A DNA stretch of 64,000 nucleotides from Mesodorylaimus sp. YZB2_4 (lineage: Eukaryota; Nematoda; Enoplea; Dorylaimida; Dorylaimidae): contig JASANH010000025.1 of the NCBI GenBank assembly GCA_030248295.1, positions 39,617-103,616 on the forward strand. The letters are read 5' to 3'. Position 1 is the stretch's first letter; each line of letters begins with the position of its first letter. The notes under the pieces were generated by a model. The model had not been told where the DNA came from. It saw nothing but the letters and a program-made list of their open reading frames with translations, and ran no database searches. Position numbers and translations under genes: made by a program. Positions 53,841 through 64,000 of the stretch are shown here, one piece after another.

Positions 53841-54122
53841 ATGTGCTCTGTTGGAGTGAAGTACCTCTGTTCGCACTGCAAAAAGTGGCGTTCATCCCAC
53901 AACAGGGAGAGGCACGACAAGCAACATTTCGTCTGTCCGATTTGTGGAATCATGCGCCTGCCTCGACACAAGTGTGCTCTGAATCAACTGCAATGGATCG
54001 CCGTGACGTCCGGCTCAGTGGTGACTCATATGCTTCTCGGTGTGGCATTAGAGAAGAATACAAAGACGGAAGCCGTTGAAACTGACCGGTCCACGAAGCT
54101 CAGCTTTGCTCAAACGATATGA
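53841..54122 (+). CDS. Small zinc-finger ORF of a Maverick
   Basis: 93 codons. YLCSHCKKW...RERHDKQH is a C-x2-C-x11-H-x3-H finger and FVCPICGIMRLPRHKC a C-x2-C-x7-H-x-C box; the remaining half has no motif. A similar CxxC start precedes the Maverick polymerase (25122) and lies at 22031. It is 70 bp upstream of the integrase reading on the same strand. Likely a nucleic-acid-binding Maverick protein; could alternatively be a detached polymerase N-terminus. Confidence 0.45.
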   Translation: MCSVGVKYLCSHCKKWRSSHNRERHDKQHFVCPICGIMRLPRHKCALNQLQWIAVTSGSVVTHMLLGVALEKNTKTEAVETDRSTKLSFAQTI

Positions 54123-54193
54123 TGATGTTTTTTTGTAGAAATTACCTGGGCGTGTATTAGTTTGACATGCTGTCTGTCATGATAGAAGACTAA

Positions 54194-54836
54194 TTGCTAA
54201 AACTGTACTCTGCCGCTAGTAGCCCGGCAGGCTTTGTGGAAAAGTTTTACAAAACTGCATTCGCCCATGGGCTTACTGTATCACGTGACGATGTACGTAA
54301 ATTTCTCTCTGGAGTTGACTCTTACACTTTGGTCGTGTTAAAAAAACAACATTTTGCTCTTAATCGTGTCATTACCTTATTACATCGGATGTCCATATGG
54401 GTGATTTGGATGAAATGCAAAAATTAGCAGCCCGGAACGACAAGTATCGATTTTTGCCGATCCTTGTTGACGCCTTTAGCAAAAAGTGGTGGGTTGAGCC
54501 AGTCAGGAACAAGGGCGCCCAGGCCATGACAGAGGCCTTTATCAGTATCTATGCCGACAAAAGAAATCGACCGAAAGCCTTGCAGGTCGATCGTGGGAGT
54601 ATCTTCGAAAAATTTCGAGAAGAAGTTCAAACTCGCCGGTGACTTGTTCACAACTGTCAAAATATATAACAAGTCTTTGCTGTACTGCAAGCTCCCCCGA
54701 ACTAGCTATAACCCGTTTCAGTGCTATGTCCAGTCTAGGCGGGGAACATCTGAAGGCCTAGGGAGTTCAGCTATCTACAGTCAATGCAGCAGCTTTAACA
54801 TTCGAAAATTATAAAAAAAGTATTAGCTGCTGATCC
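54194..54836 (+). pseudogene. Maverick retroviral-type integrase (copy C), frameshifted
   Basis: N-terminal block LKLYSAASSPAGFVEKFYKT, VSRDDVRKFLSGVDSYTL and KKQHFALNRV, then after a frame change near 54390 the catalytic core: MGDLDEMQKLAARNDKYRFL (first Asp), LVDAFSKKWWVEPV (strand ending DAFSK), AMTEAFISIYADKRNRPKAL, QVDRGSIFEKF (second Asp). After another shift come EKKFKLAGDL and VKIYNKSLLY. The first two catalytic Asp are retained, unlike copy B, but the Glu helix and SH3-like C-terminus are not found. On plus strand, unlike copies A and B. Confidence 0.75.
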
Positions 54837-55154
54837 ACTAGCCTTTACGAATGTACATAATGTAACGATCCGTGTTTTATTGAATGTAGGGTAGTAACTG
54901 CGATCGAGGAAAAGGTAGAGCTCACTCGCTACTCCTTTAAACGTATATATCGTGAGGATGGGAGCAGTGAGCCCCTGCTTTTATAAAATTCCAAGTAAAA
55001 TTGTAAATAATTGTTGTGGCCTTGGTGACTATGGCATTTGTTTTGACGAAAGTATCTTATTGAATTTGATTTTTTTTTCTTTTTTTCATCTTCGCTTCGA
55101 TTCCAGCATTTCTCCTACTTTAGCTCCGCTTCTATTCATAGCATAAGAAAGAAA

Positions 55155-55953
55155 ATGGACTCTCATGTGATTAACGAATTCTTGGACTTCTTTCAGGACA
55201 TTGCTCACCTCCATCTAGCACCAATGCTGCTAGATGTTATTAGGATCATTGACGAGTATGTGGCGCCGACCTACGACCTGGCGGCACAACGACTCATGTG
55301 GGGCCCATTAAAATTTCGTTTGTGGAACCAGTTGGCGATGTCTCAGAGCAAAACCTCGAGAGAAAACTCGGCAAAAGTTTGCTGCTATTCCTGGCAAGTA
55401 ATCGAAATTTGCTATGTGATAGACCTGAATTAACCATGTAATTTTCATGCATAAATTATATATCTTAATGTTTTTATCAGTTTATATATTTAATTTTTCG
55501 TGTTTATAGTTTATATATATAATTTGTCCCTACTTTGATTCAAGCGGTCCTGCCATATGTCAAAAGAGTACGTACTGATCTCAGTGTAAGAGTACCAACG
55601 TTCGCAAAATAATTTTCGAATGTCCCAACCAGCACCTGTTGCGAATCAACCCGAGCCCAGAAAATAGCGATTTACAAGTCCAGATGGCAAATGAAGAGGG
55701 AGAGAGTGATCAGAATTATGATGCGTATTTAGATCTTTCACCGAAAGATTATATCAGTCGTGCCAGAGTCATTCTGAAAACCATGAAGCCAATATTCACT
55801 GAGCATGGGCGTATTGTACATATACAGTATGCGGATTTCAGTGTTCGCAGTCACATTCTCGATTTGCTAAAGCATGTAATTGCCCCTTGCCATTTCCGCG
55901 AAAGGCGTCAAAAACAGCGCACCTACAACGATCTTCCTAGATTGCTAGGGTGA
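55155..55953 (+). CDS. Two small unrecognised ORFs
   Basis: 55155-55433 starts MDSHVINEFLDFFQDIAHLH and 55639-55953 contains YDAYLDLSPKDYISRARVIL. Both have even composition and could be genuine accessory ORFs of the Maverick to their left, but neither shows a motif I recognise. AT-rich non-coding DNA separates them. Confidence 0.3.
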
Positions 55954-55975
55954 TAATGTTCCTTATAATCGGCCC

Positions 55976-56098
55976 TATGTCATGTCATGTCATGTGTTCG
56001 ACAGGAAATCATTTCGTGTAAAATGTGTCCATTCACCCTCGAGTGCGCATAAGCGTTTGGTGATGTGGTAAAACATGAACATGAACCTGAACATGTCA
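55976..56098 (+). mobile_element. tRNA-derived SINE, 5'-truncated copy
   Basis: Begins with (ATGTC)n and a B-box-like GTGTTCGAC, then a body (AAATGTGTCCATTCACCCTC, GCATAAGCGTTTGGTGATGTG) that is the reverse complement of part of 56621-56788, and ends in a tail of ACATGAAC units. Same family as that copy, opposite orientation. Confidence 0.65.
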
Positions 56099-56268
56099 TA
56101 CTCTATCTCCAAGGTTTCCTCACAAGTGAAAAATGAGGTTAGTCAGCTGTCTGAGTGAGCTTTCGCACAGGCCTCTGCTTTCGGGGTTTAGGTGCAGTGC
56201 CAGGTCTCGATGCGCTGGTGCTGGGACTAGCGACAACTGAACATTTGGCGACTGAAGACTCGTTTTTG

Positions 56269-57001
56269 TCGACTTGACTATCGATATTCAAATCGTTGAG
56301 GCCAATGTCTTTTTGCGTAATCACAGGCGGAAATCAGCGAATAGTGGCTTTGGGTGATCATGAGTCCACACTGAGCATTTGACAAGGCGGAAAACTGAAC
56401 CATCAAATATGTATCGCTTTAATCATCTTCTTTTCAACTCAGTTGAGCAATTTGAATAAACTTTGTGCTGTCTTGCCCAAGTACTCATTGTTGGCGTGCG
56501 CGTCGTCCCCTTTGACGGCTTCATCGAGCTCGTCTTTAATCTCCTGGTTAGTGCTGAGTGGCCGGGCCATTTTTCTCAGCGCCTTATAGTTACATTCCTA
56601 AAAGAAGGTTGACGTTTATGTTCATGTTTATGTTTACCACATCACCAAACGCTTATGCGCACTGGAGGGTGAAGGGACACATTTTACACAAAATGATTTA
56701 CCGGCCCGCTAGTCGAACACTCGCCCGTGACTGCGCACCTGGTGTGGTAGGCAGACGCCTAACCCACCAGGCCACGAGGCCCGTATTTCAAGCTCGCACA
56801 ATTCCTGATACATGGCCTCGTCCTTTTGGCTAAGATTTGAGTCAATACCAGTAAAATCTAAATTTCGCTGCAATTACTCAGCACGGCTGTGCCTGTAATA
56901 ATGGCAGCCATTGTAAAGTACTGCTAAGGGCCTGTATGGGTGAATTGATGCGCATCCGCCCACTTTGAAGTTGCCTACAACGCCCAGCCGCACTTGTCTA
57001 T
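56269..57001 (-). repeat. Interspersed repeat R3.7, copy 2, interrupted by a SINE
   Basis: Second copy of 3691-4254 in the same orientation; landmarks GGCCAATGTCTTTTTGC and GGCGGAAATCAGCGAATAG. Relative to copy 1 it has an extra 168 bp (56621-56788) that is a SINE. The minus reading MARPLS...NQEI-DELDEAVK is kept but stops earlier than in copy 1. Upstream on minus, another reading (MITQKDIGLNDLNIDS) with a basic PKPRKQRPVRK end runs at 56139-56324. Confidence 0.7.
56621..56788 (-). mobile_element. tRNA-derived SINE, full-length-like
   Basis: On minus: GGGCCTCGTGGCCTGGTGGG, an A-box in a Leu/Ser-type tRNA head, then a B-box-like GAGTGTTCGACTAGC, a body ending GGTGATGTGG, and a tail of AACATGAACAT units. 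It interrupts repeat R3.7 copy 2, and copy 1 provides the empty site (GTATGCCAAGCTCGC). RNA polymerase III promoter boxes are visible, so this is a SINE and not a working tRNA gene. Confidence 0.7.
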
Positions 57002-57351
57002 TTTTCGGTGAGTTGGCGATATACTGGAAATGTACTGTGAAATGCTTAGAAAGCCCAATCTGAAAGGTAAGATCTTGACAGAAGTTCGGTATTATAAAAG
57101 ACGCTAAATCGAGGCCCCTGAAATTCCTGAAGGCTGCGAAAAAAGCAGTAAAAAAGTTTTCAAGACGTCCATGACGATAAGATGGAGCGGCTGGGGCGAA
57201 TTTGCAGCACCGTCACACACAAGTAGACACCTGGCGCTGAGTATGGGATTTTACCATGATCGTAAGCTTTGCTACGAGCATTAAATAGGTTTAGGCGAAG
57301 AATATTGGAACACACTTGTTTGAAGTAAGATTTTTTTCCCTCGGGCCACTA

Positions 57352-57470
57352 GGGAACATCGTTAACCATAACGTCGAATTTTGGAAACCCGAAAATTGTC
57401 ACATGTTCCTAGGCGTAAAAGAAAGCTCCGTGCAAAATATTAGAGGCGTCTGGCCAAATGGTCATTGTGG
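57352..57470 (+). mobile_element. Fragment of the foldback MITE
   Basis: Shares GGGAACATCG, CGAATTTTGGAAA, CATGTTCCTAGG, AAAGAAAGCTC and ATATTAGAGGCGTCTGGCC with the arms of 32538-32980. Only one arm is present and it is more diverged. Confidence 0.75.
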
Positions 57471-59680
57471 TTAGCCCTCTATTTGGCGGAGTCCTTCAAA
57501 CGCATGCTAGAAGCAAACACAATTCATTTTCAAGGTGCGGGACCCCACCCACTTGCTGCTGATTTTTTTATCACGATATATATATCATGTCCAAAAATGG
57601 AAACTACCACTGTAGTGGGGCCCGCCCCGAAAAGGTCAACCCACCTGAGTGGTACCCGCCTATTAACATACACTATTGTAGTGGTGCTTGCCATCCACAT
57701 CTGGGGGACATCCAGGGTTTATCTGAATATACCTTAACGCTAGTAAACCATCCAAATCGGAATATATCATATCATTAATGGTTCGTTCTATTCGTAAGCC
57801 ACGGGTCAGGTTATAACGCACCTGCTCTGGTGTGCATAAACTTGCATCAATGTTATTTTAAAGGCAATAAATACTAAAGAACAATAACACAAACTTCTCC
57901 ATAGCTCAAACACTTCTGACAACAACTAAGGCTTCCAATAGCTCGTTTTTATACTGCACCAATGATTTACAAACCACATACGCTAATAAGCTAATCGAAT
58001 AAATCACGTCTAATCACATGCTTGGGTCGTGTGACGGGTTCGCGAACGACATCTGCTATGTAAAATCTCTACACTGAGTATACCAGAGGTCATTTCGCTA
58101 CAAAACAAGTGAAAATGTGACATTGGCAGCTCAGTGATTCACTTATTTGGTACTTTATAAATATGTTCGTCGCTCGACGGTATGTCATATTGCTCTGCAC
58201 CCTCTGGCATATGATATACTGTATGTGCTCCACTGTGTCATGATATACTGGATAGGGGTTATCATTTTGACAAGGCATTTCATTGTCTTTAGATGGATGT
58301 GCGAAAATCGGGTTCGAAATATGAGGTATTATTATAAAATGGGTGAATTTCAAACTGAAATACAACTTTCTTTAATGCACGAAGATGCATAAATTTTACT
58401 CACACATCTTTACGTTCAGGTCGTCGCATTCTTCTTCGTTTAAATATATACTAAATTCCAACACCGAATGAGATCAGTACAACGACGACTGTGGCACTTA
58501 AGCCTGCAATGATGGATCACTTATTAGATGCTGAAACAACTGGGGAGTAAGTTCTAAAATTTAAAAAAACATTCAATAGAATGCTATGCTTTTTTTATTT
58601 TATTGTTCATGTGCGGTGATTACTCTAATGATGTCTCAGAAGCTTGCTGACTCGTCTCAGTCGTGCCGTTCTTCGCGGACTAACTATACTTTAGTTGGTA
58701 ACAGACGAACGGGCCTAAAGTATGTCGTAACTAGACCATGGTGGACACTGCCGGGCAAAAAGTTCCACGTTGATGTCCCAGCCGTGGCTGCATGATGACG
58801 TCCTAAAAATTTGATGGAGACTTGATGACCAAGCCGAATATCGATCATCCCATATTTGACGAGCCTCTTTTACAGCATCCCAGTGAAGATGGTGCAAGAC
58901 ATCCAGCACTATCGGGGAGATGTTCGGGCCCAGTTTCATGAGCAGTCAAAGCTGTCAAATTTTCATGACCGGTCATTGGTTTTTTTACGATGCCTCAACA
59001 ACGCCAACCCCTTGACGTTTAATGACCTTTGAAATTTGCTCACTCATGAGAGACGAGAATGATACTGTATCGAGTCTTCACAGCCCAAAAAGACATAGGA
59101 TATTTTCGAAAGAAACCATTTGTCCAAGCCAGCCTGAAATTCGCCATGGAGAAGGTCGAACAAGCTGTAACCAGCATCCCTGGCGGTTGGGAGTAATCGA
59201 TAATTATGATCCACTGGCTGGGACGTCAACCCCTCGGGTTGATGTTTCTAGGGCAGGTATAGTCGCGAGACTTGCCCCTCCAGTCGGAGTTTTGCGCTCA
59301 GAGGCTTCGGTCTCGGCTATCTCCCGCCGCCTGGGCGCGATGGTTACAAAGCTGAGGAGGAATTTTCAGATAAAGTGGAACGCTCTTCTACCCAGTGGCG
59401 TTTCATCTGTACTTTAAGCGTACGGCTTTTCGTCTATATCCACCCCAACTTTGCGGCTGGAAAGGGTCAGAACTTACGGGCGGATCGGATGCTTCGGATT
59501 GGATCGGACCGGGTCGGATGAGTTTCGGATTGGATCATGTGAAATACTTGTAATTTTTTGGACAATCAATAAAGTATCCATATTTTCCGAAAGGCACTCT
59601 CCATGATAACCACACAGAACTTATTAGCATGGTGCCATGGCATAAGCAGAGCCTTTTTTAAGGCTTTGCCACACCGCTTA
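57471..59680. other. No gene recognised
   Basis: About 2.2 kb with short ORFs only (for example 58586-58795 and 59022-59417) and no motif. A GGATCGGATTGGATC-type simple cluster at 59480-59540 is the only structure noted. Confidence 0.4.
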
Positions 59681-59689
59681 TCATGAATC

Positions 59690-59917
59690 ATGGATGGATG
59701 TACTGTGCTAAAAGCTGACAGCAGCTTCGCATTTGGGTCAAGTGTGCATCGCGGCAATGCCCCCACCCTATCCCCAGAGGTTGTGAGAAGTTTTCTGCAA
59801 GATTTCTACTGGTTGGCTGTTCCTTATCGGCCTAATGGTCCAGACCTAGCTCCATCTGATCTTTGTTGTCCATATCACGTCGAAGGACTTTGTCGGGAAT
59901 CGATGTTGGACGTCTAG
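59690..59917 (+). pseudogene. Mariner-type transposase C-terminal relic
   Basis: RGNAPTLSPEVVRSFLQDFY, then PYRPNGPDLAPSDLCCPYHV, matches the D-N-A-x-x-H...P-P-Y-S-P-D-L-A-P-S-D-Y block around the third catalytic Asp of mariner DD34D transposases. The first Asp of that block is Gly and the SPDLAP Ser is Gly, so it is inactive. Only this domain remains; no TIRs located. Confidence 0.7.
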
Positions 59918-60118
59918 GGCCTGTTATGAAATAGTCTAGAATCAAGCGGCATTGTCTTTAGCGGGAGTGGACTGGAGCGACGACGACATCGCATGCAAGA
60001 CCAGCTTGACCTAAACATTTTCTGGGGTAAAAAAGTGAAATCGTATCTCGAGTTGTTCTTGATTTATAAAGACATTCTTGAAACTTTTTGACCGCCCCTC
60101 GCACTGTGCATCATTGGA

Positions 60119-60150
60119 ACCTGAAGTGAAGTGAAGTGAAGTGAAGAAGA
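60119..60150 (+). repeat. (GAAGT)n microsatellite
   Basis: Five near-perfect GAAGT units in CTGAAGTGAAGTGAAGTGAA. Confidence 0.9.
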
Positions 60151-60419
60151 TCTATGTTGCTCATACAGTAGATGACTGCGAACCATAACTTCAAGTTTTT
60201 AATAAAAACGGATGTTTCTATTCCCCACGAATATTTCTGTTGTCTGGCTCCAAACTTTTTACAAAATCTGATCGTGAGTCATTCCTGTTTTCTCTAGTCT
60301 CAAATACCTAATAGGAGAAAAAAGAAAGCATCAATGCAGAATATTGATCTCATCTCATTCATATACTAGAAATGGTTTGCCAGCGGTTATTGGAAAACAC
60401 CGGCGGCTTAGAATTTCGG

Positions 60420-60490
60420 ATGGTAATTTTTTGGATCGGATCCGATCGGATCTGATCCGAGTGAGTGAGATCCGATCCGATCCGGCCAAG
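60420..60490. repeat. GGATC/CCGATC simple cluster
   Basis: Overlapping GGATCCGATC, GGATCGG and GATCCGATCC words, partly palindromic, next to an ATTTTTTGGAT. Same flavour as 4853-4882 and 59480-59540. Confidence 0.6.
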
Positions 60491-60756
60491 AATCAGAGCG
60501 GCTTACCTGATTATCTGTCAAAAACCCTCATGCGGACAATGGAATGACAGGAATGGGAATTTCTTCAAGGATAATCCATGCTTTTTTAGGTGTGCAGTAG
60601 GTCGCTACGGGGTGACTATTACGACTTGAATGTTTTTATTGATGCTTACGAGAACTTTAGACGTGCTGTGAGTTGACGCTTTTGTTAAAAGATTTTCTTG
60701 GCACGTCTAATCACGATTTTGAGAAAGCTGCAGAAGTAGGTATATTAAATATCAAT

Positions 60757-60797
60757 ATTGACATTCTGATGCTCGACAGGAGCATCAGAATTTCAAT
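60757..60797. repeat. Near-perfect 18-bp inverted repeat, 5-nt loop
   Basis: ATTGACATTCTGATGCTC pairs with GAGCATCAGAATTTCAAT with one mismatch; loop GACAG. Non-coding surroundings. Too short for a typical pre-miRNA. Confidence 0.75.
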
Positions 60798-62037
60798 CGT
60801 ATGTGGCCTAAAAGGCCAAGAACCGTGGCCGTCCGACCCTGGCTTGGATGTAGTGTCAATTTTCGTACAGTCGACCGCTCGGGACCGCCCGTAGAGAGCC
60901 CGTGGTCATCCTGTACTAGTTACAGAATTTGAATGACGAATAGGATAATTCGTTCCAGGGTTACGCAGGAACGTGGGCGGACAAGGGATGCAAAATGATT
61001 TCAAGTGATTACTTTATTCTCTTTGATCGTGTGCTCGACTAATTAAATATGGAGGACCTGAAATAATTAATTTATGCGAAGTTACCATGACTTTGTCAGA
61101 GAAGATGTACAAAAGTGAGTGTAAATTTTATGGAGCTGACCTGAAAAATGCAGAAAAGCGGACTGAAATGCAAGGAAAATGTTGATGATGATCTGGACTA
61201 TGACTATCAAGCGTTGAGAATTCGTCCAAGGGCTAAAGCAGCAAGTTGATATGAAACAAGTACGGTTGGTAAAAATACTTGATTTCAATGCGTATACGCA
61301 AATTACGTAGGTACTCCAAAAAGCATGCATACAAGCTTACGTATCGCGTATTTTTCCTGTAGTAGGTCTGTGCATCAAAAATATCAAGTCCCATACTGTG
61401 ACTAATTAGTTATGTGACCTTCACAGAAAATAAATGAGCATTCCGAAGACCTTAGACGCGTCCCAGACTGAAAGTATTGCTGAACTAGGATATTAAATTT
61501 CGATGTTAAGCGATTCCAAAATCGTGTTTCGCATGAAGACACCTCGCCAAGTGATATAAACCTTCGGCTTACAATGAGAAAACGGAATTCTAGTAGCTCT
61601 ATGCACGACTGATCTCAGCATTCATGAAGAAAATTGCGATTCTAGGGAGCGGTAGAACAGAACTTAGCGAATCTTCCCGACATTTCGGCGAAATAGACTC
61701 GTTTTTTAAGCACGTGGCTGGTAACCGCAGATTCGGCCGGAACGATGTACGCTGGCCTCGACTTAATTCACGGTACCAATTACCCAAACAAAATCCGTGA
61801 ATCTCGCGACAGCAATACAGCGCTCCTCCGCCAATACTCTTTCAACACTGGAAATCCAACTTTCGGCCTAGTTGGTTATTTCGGTTGGTCAGGCCACGCG
61901 TGCGATAACACGCAGCCTTGGTCAGCGTGTGAAGCAGTGTGCAGTGAGAGCAAGGGGGATGATCTTTCTTCAGGCAAGGAGGGGCTGCACTTTACACTCG
62001 ACCAAGTTTGAGTGAGCTGCTAGTTTTTCTCTTTTCG

Positions 62038-62112
62038 TGGCCCTGATAGCTCAGTGGTACGACATCAGGATCGCAAGCGGAAGTTTGCGGGATCGAATCC
62101 TGGTGGGCGTGG
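62038..62112 (+). tRNA. tRNA-like sequence, probably SINE head
   Basis: CCCTGATAGCTCAGTGGTA is a good A box and GGGATCGAATCC a good B box, 45 bp apart. The CGCAA...TTGCG stem could be an anticodon arm, but its loop is 8 nt and the acceptor pairs only at GCCC/GGGC. No clear anticodon or complete T-stem, and transposon-like sequence continues to about 62220. More likely a tRNA-derived SINE or pseudo-tRNA than a functional gene. Confidence 0.45.
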
Positions 62113-62921
62113 TACATTTGCACTGAGCAGCGTCACTAAAGCTGAGCCCTCCGGGGTGGCTGGTTTAGGGTTCCAGCCTCAAAGCGATCCCTAAAGCTTC
62201 GTGGGTTATCTTACCACGTGTAAGTCTTTTGTCAATTTTTGACCATTATGGATTAAAAATATTGGGAAACCGTGGGCATAAGTGGAAAATTCACGGATTT
62301 ACTTATTTGAGGATTATATCGCAGAAAATATCCAACTCCTGATGGCTGTACTCTCATTTTGCAATTGGTCATAAATTCTGATGGCGCCAGGTTTACTATA
62401 CCGAATGAGGATACGTACAAAGTTTTAAAAATTGTGTGAAGATGACACTTTGACGAAGTCAGACAAATATTGACTGGCAAGAAAGATTCTTTGGCTAATA
62501 TTTTTTCATAAGGAAACCGGTAAAGGGTTTTAGTTGACTGAAAAAGCCAGGAGGGATACCCTGAGGGTCCTGTGGTTAAGGGAAACCGAATGAATACATA
62601 TGTGGGGGACCCCTCGAAATAGCCCTTTCTATCTACTACTAAAGTCCTGTCGCATGTCTTTGTTCAATGTAGGTTCCGATGGCGCTGAGGGACCATACAT
62701 ACACCCCGAGTTCCCAGTAGCATTGAGATGAGCACCACCACAGGATTTTCACAGCCCTCACTTGAAACATTGAAACTTCAATTCTAAAACAGTAAAATAT
62801 TTCATTTCCATGAAATTCATGTAGCATTGAATTTGCACACATCAGTTCAATTTCACAAATGCAAAACAATGCAGTGTACCTGACGAGGCAGTTGGGAGCG
62901 GGTTTCTGGTTTCGTCGCATA

Positions 62922-63233
62922 TTAACACCAATTTTTCGTCCTTTTGTTCTGGTGACAAACAAAATTTCTAATAAAATTTTCATCAAAGCCTGAGGCGATG
63001 GTGAGGGCAATGTGACGATCGTGGCAACATTTCTTCAGTTCTTCAATTGGCCGTTGATCAGGGTGAGCAGCCAGAACCCCTATTCGTGTAAAATTTGTCT
63101 CAAATCCTATTCTCGAGCATAATAGGCGAATAATGGTGCTGGTTTTTCCACTTCTTAACGCACCAAAACACAAAGGAAAAAATGGGCTTTGTAAAGACAC
63201 TTCACGGCTACCAACCGCTTCGCCCGAAAACAT
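62922..63233 (-). pseudogene. Maverick A32/FtsK-like packaging ATPase, N-terminal part
   Basis: FPLCFGALRSGKTSTIIRLL is a Walker A (G-x-x-x-S-G-K-T), then FTRIGVLAAHPDQRPIEELK and ALTIASGFDENFI. RIGVLAAH matches RIGLITAH in the 18.1-kb fragment, where the Walker B half survives. The ATPase would pump DNA into capsids. The reading ends before Walker B. A Penelope-type fragment begins back to back on plus at about 63239. Probably an isolated Maverick remnant. Confidence 0.65.
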
Positions 63234-63238
63234 GGTGG

Positions 63239-63650
63239 ATGGCTTCTTGCCACGCGCGAAAGAATTGGTGATCGTTTCAACATCAAAGATCGCCTGCCCC
63301 GTTTATTCGCCTCCCACGTCGTCTATTCGTTCACTTGTCTTTGCTGTGATGCAACGTATGTTGGAAAGACGATCCGACAATTGGGCGTGAGAATTGGCGA
63401 GCACACAAGCACTTCTTTCCGAACGGGGAAACGTGTTCGAGCCACAGCGGATTCGGCTATCTTGGATCACATGCTTCAAGCGGGACATGACGCTGGCTGT
63501 GATGATTTTCCCATCATCGATCGTGCAAATTCGGACAAACTTCTAAGGATGAAAGAAGCCATCCATATTGTGACGAAGTTGAACCACTGCAACTACGCTA
63601 CACCAAGATATTCCGAAAGCTTACCGAAGGTTCGACCATATGGTTGATAA
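63239..63650 (+). pseudogene. Penelope-like element GIY-YIG endonuclease fragment
   Basis: Open reading in one frame: ATRERIGDRFNIKDRLPRLF, then ASHVVYSFTCLCCDATYVGK, TIRQLGVRIGEHT, ILDHMLQAG, FPIIDRANSDKLLRMKEAIH and IVTKLNHCNYAT. The V-V-Y-x-F-x-C-x-x-C-x-x-x-Y-V-G-K-T start, the R-x-x-E-H, H-x, and K-E-A-I-x-I-x-x-x-x-x-L-N end are those of the C-terminal GIY-YIG nuclease of Penelope-like retroelements, with the zinc-binding CxxC insert. The RT domain expected upstream is absent; Maverick ATPase sequence on the other strand occupies its place. Confidence 0.85.
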
Positions 63651-64000
63651 CGTGGAGTGACACGACGTGTGGGCCAGCAAGCCATCTTTATTACTCACCG
63701 AACGTCTGCCAATAAGAATAGAAAGATATTCGTCTGAACACAAGGCACTGGCGGGCCTATATATACCCAGCCGGTCAGCATATGCAAAACAGAATGTCAA
63801 TTTGATCCACAATATAAAATGCTGGGCTGACCTGTGCCAGAAAACAAGTCCAGAGTTCGTTCATTTGCATAATCATGCGTCCTAAGAACCTCATCACACA
63901 CGCTGGGGCTTAGAGCCGAATCGTCCCTGATCGGCTCTGATCACTTCCTTCAATCGTTGGATGTGTATCGTGTTGACTTGGTCGGTTTTTGGCGGAGTCG

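Noticed and set aside
60757-60797. microRNA precursor
   Set aside because: The stem is only 18 bp with a 5-nt loop.
62038-62112. Functional tRNA gene
   Set aside because: Acceptor and T stems pair poorly and no clear anticodon loop is present; kept only as tRNA-like.

Overview
The window reads as intron-bearing invertebrate nuclear DNA, most plausibly from a nematode or similar worm. Supporting signs are short GT-AG introns of about 50-80 bp, a Tc5-like transposase, Maverick/Polinton genes split by introns, and a BEL/Pao reverse transcriptase with a YVDN active site, which I associate with nematode elements. Species cannot be fixed from the sequence. Nearly everything recognisable is a mobile element. 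The one confident host gene is the 3' part of a CtIP/RBBP8/Sae2 (COM-1) homologue at 14.2-15.1 kb. A Bcl-2-family gene at 52.7-53.2 kb may be host or Maverick-borne.

Layout. 0-4.3 kb: no gene, a diverged direct repeat and a perfect 20-bp palindrome. 5.2-8.15 kb (minus): remains of an L1/Tx1-like LINE, ending against an abnormal G/C homopolymer tract. 8.5-11.6 kb (minus): Maverick copy A (capsid, basic protein, penton-like, integrase). 11.9-14.0 kb: a TIR-bounded element and two GATC-rich 20-bp satellite arrays. 14.2-15.1 kb: CtIP. 15.4-17.76 kb: mariner-like and Tc5-like transposase relics. 17.77-30.5 kb: Maverick copy B, with ATPase, capsid, basic protein, penton-like and integrase on minus and DNA polymerase B on plus. 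The polymerase region is split by a CR1-like LINE (22.2-25.1 kb) and by an En/Spm (CACTA)-like transposase fragment (28.1-29.5 kb). 31.9-33.1 kb: a second, inverted copy of that fragment, itself split by a 443-bp MITE.

34.9-38.0 kb: a Ty3/gypsy-like relic with gag, an envelope-like segment and an integrase fragment. 38.03-41.97 kb: a defective BEL/Pao element with two LTRs, a 5-bp target duplication and a long envelope-like ORF, but without protease, RT and RNase H. 43.5-44.0 kb: an unrecognised ORF with a relative at 53.1-53.6 kb. 44.12-50.00 kb: a complete, recent-looking BEL/Pao element on minus with identical-looking LTRs. 51.5-55.0 kb: a proline-rich ORF, the Bcl-2-like gene, a zinc-finger ORF and a third Maverick integrase. 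56-57.5 kb: tRNA-derived SINEs, a second copy of the 3.7-kb repeat and a MITE fragment. 59.7 kb: a mariner relic. 62-63.7 kb: a tRNA-like SINE head, a Maverick ATPase fragment (minus) and a Penelope-type GIY-YIG fragment (plus).

How it fits together. Mavericks supply polymerase, integrase, ATPase and capsid genes, repeatedly used as landing sites by other elements. The BEL/Pao and gypsy copies show two ways an envelope-carrying retroelement loses pol. Most genes carry stops or frameshifts; the complete BEL/Pao polyprotein is the clear exception. All assignments are from reading motifs; no database search was run.
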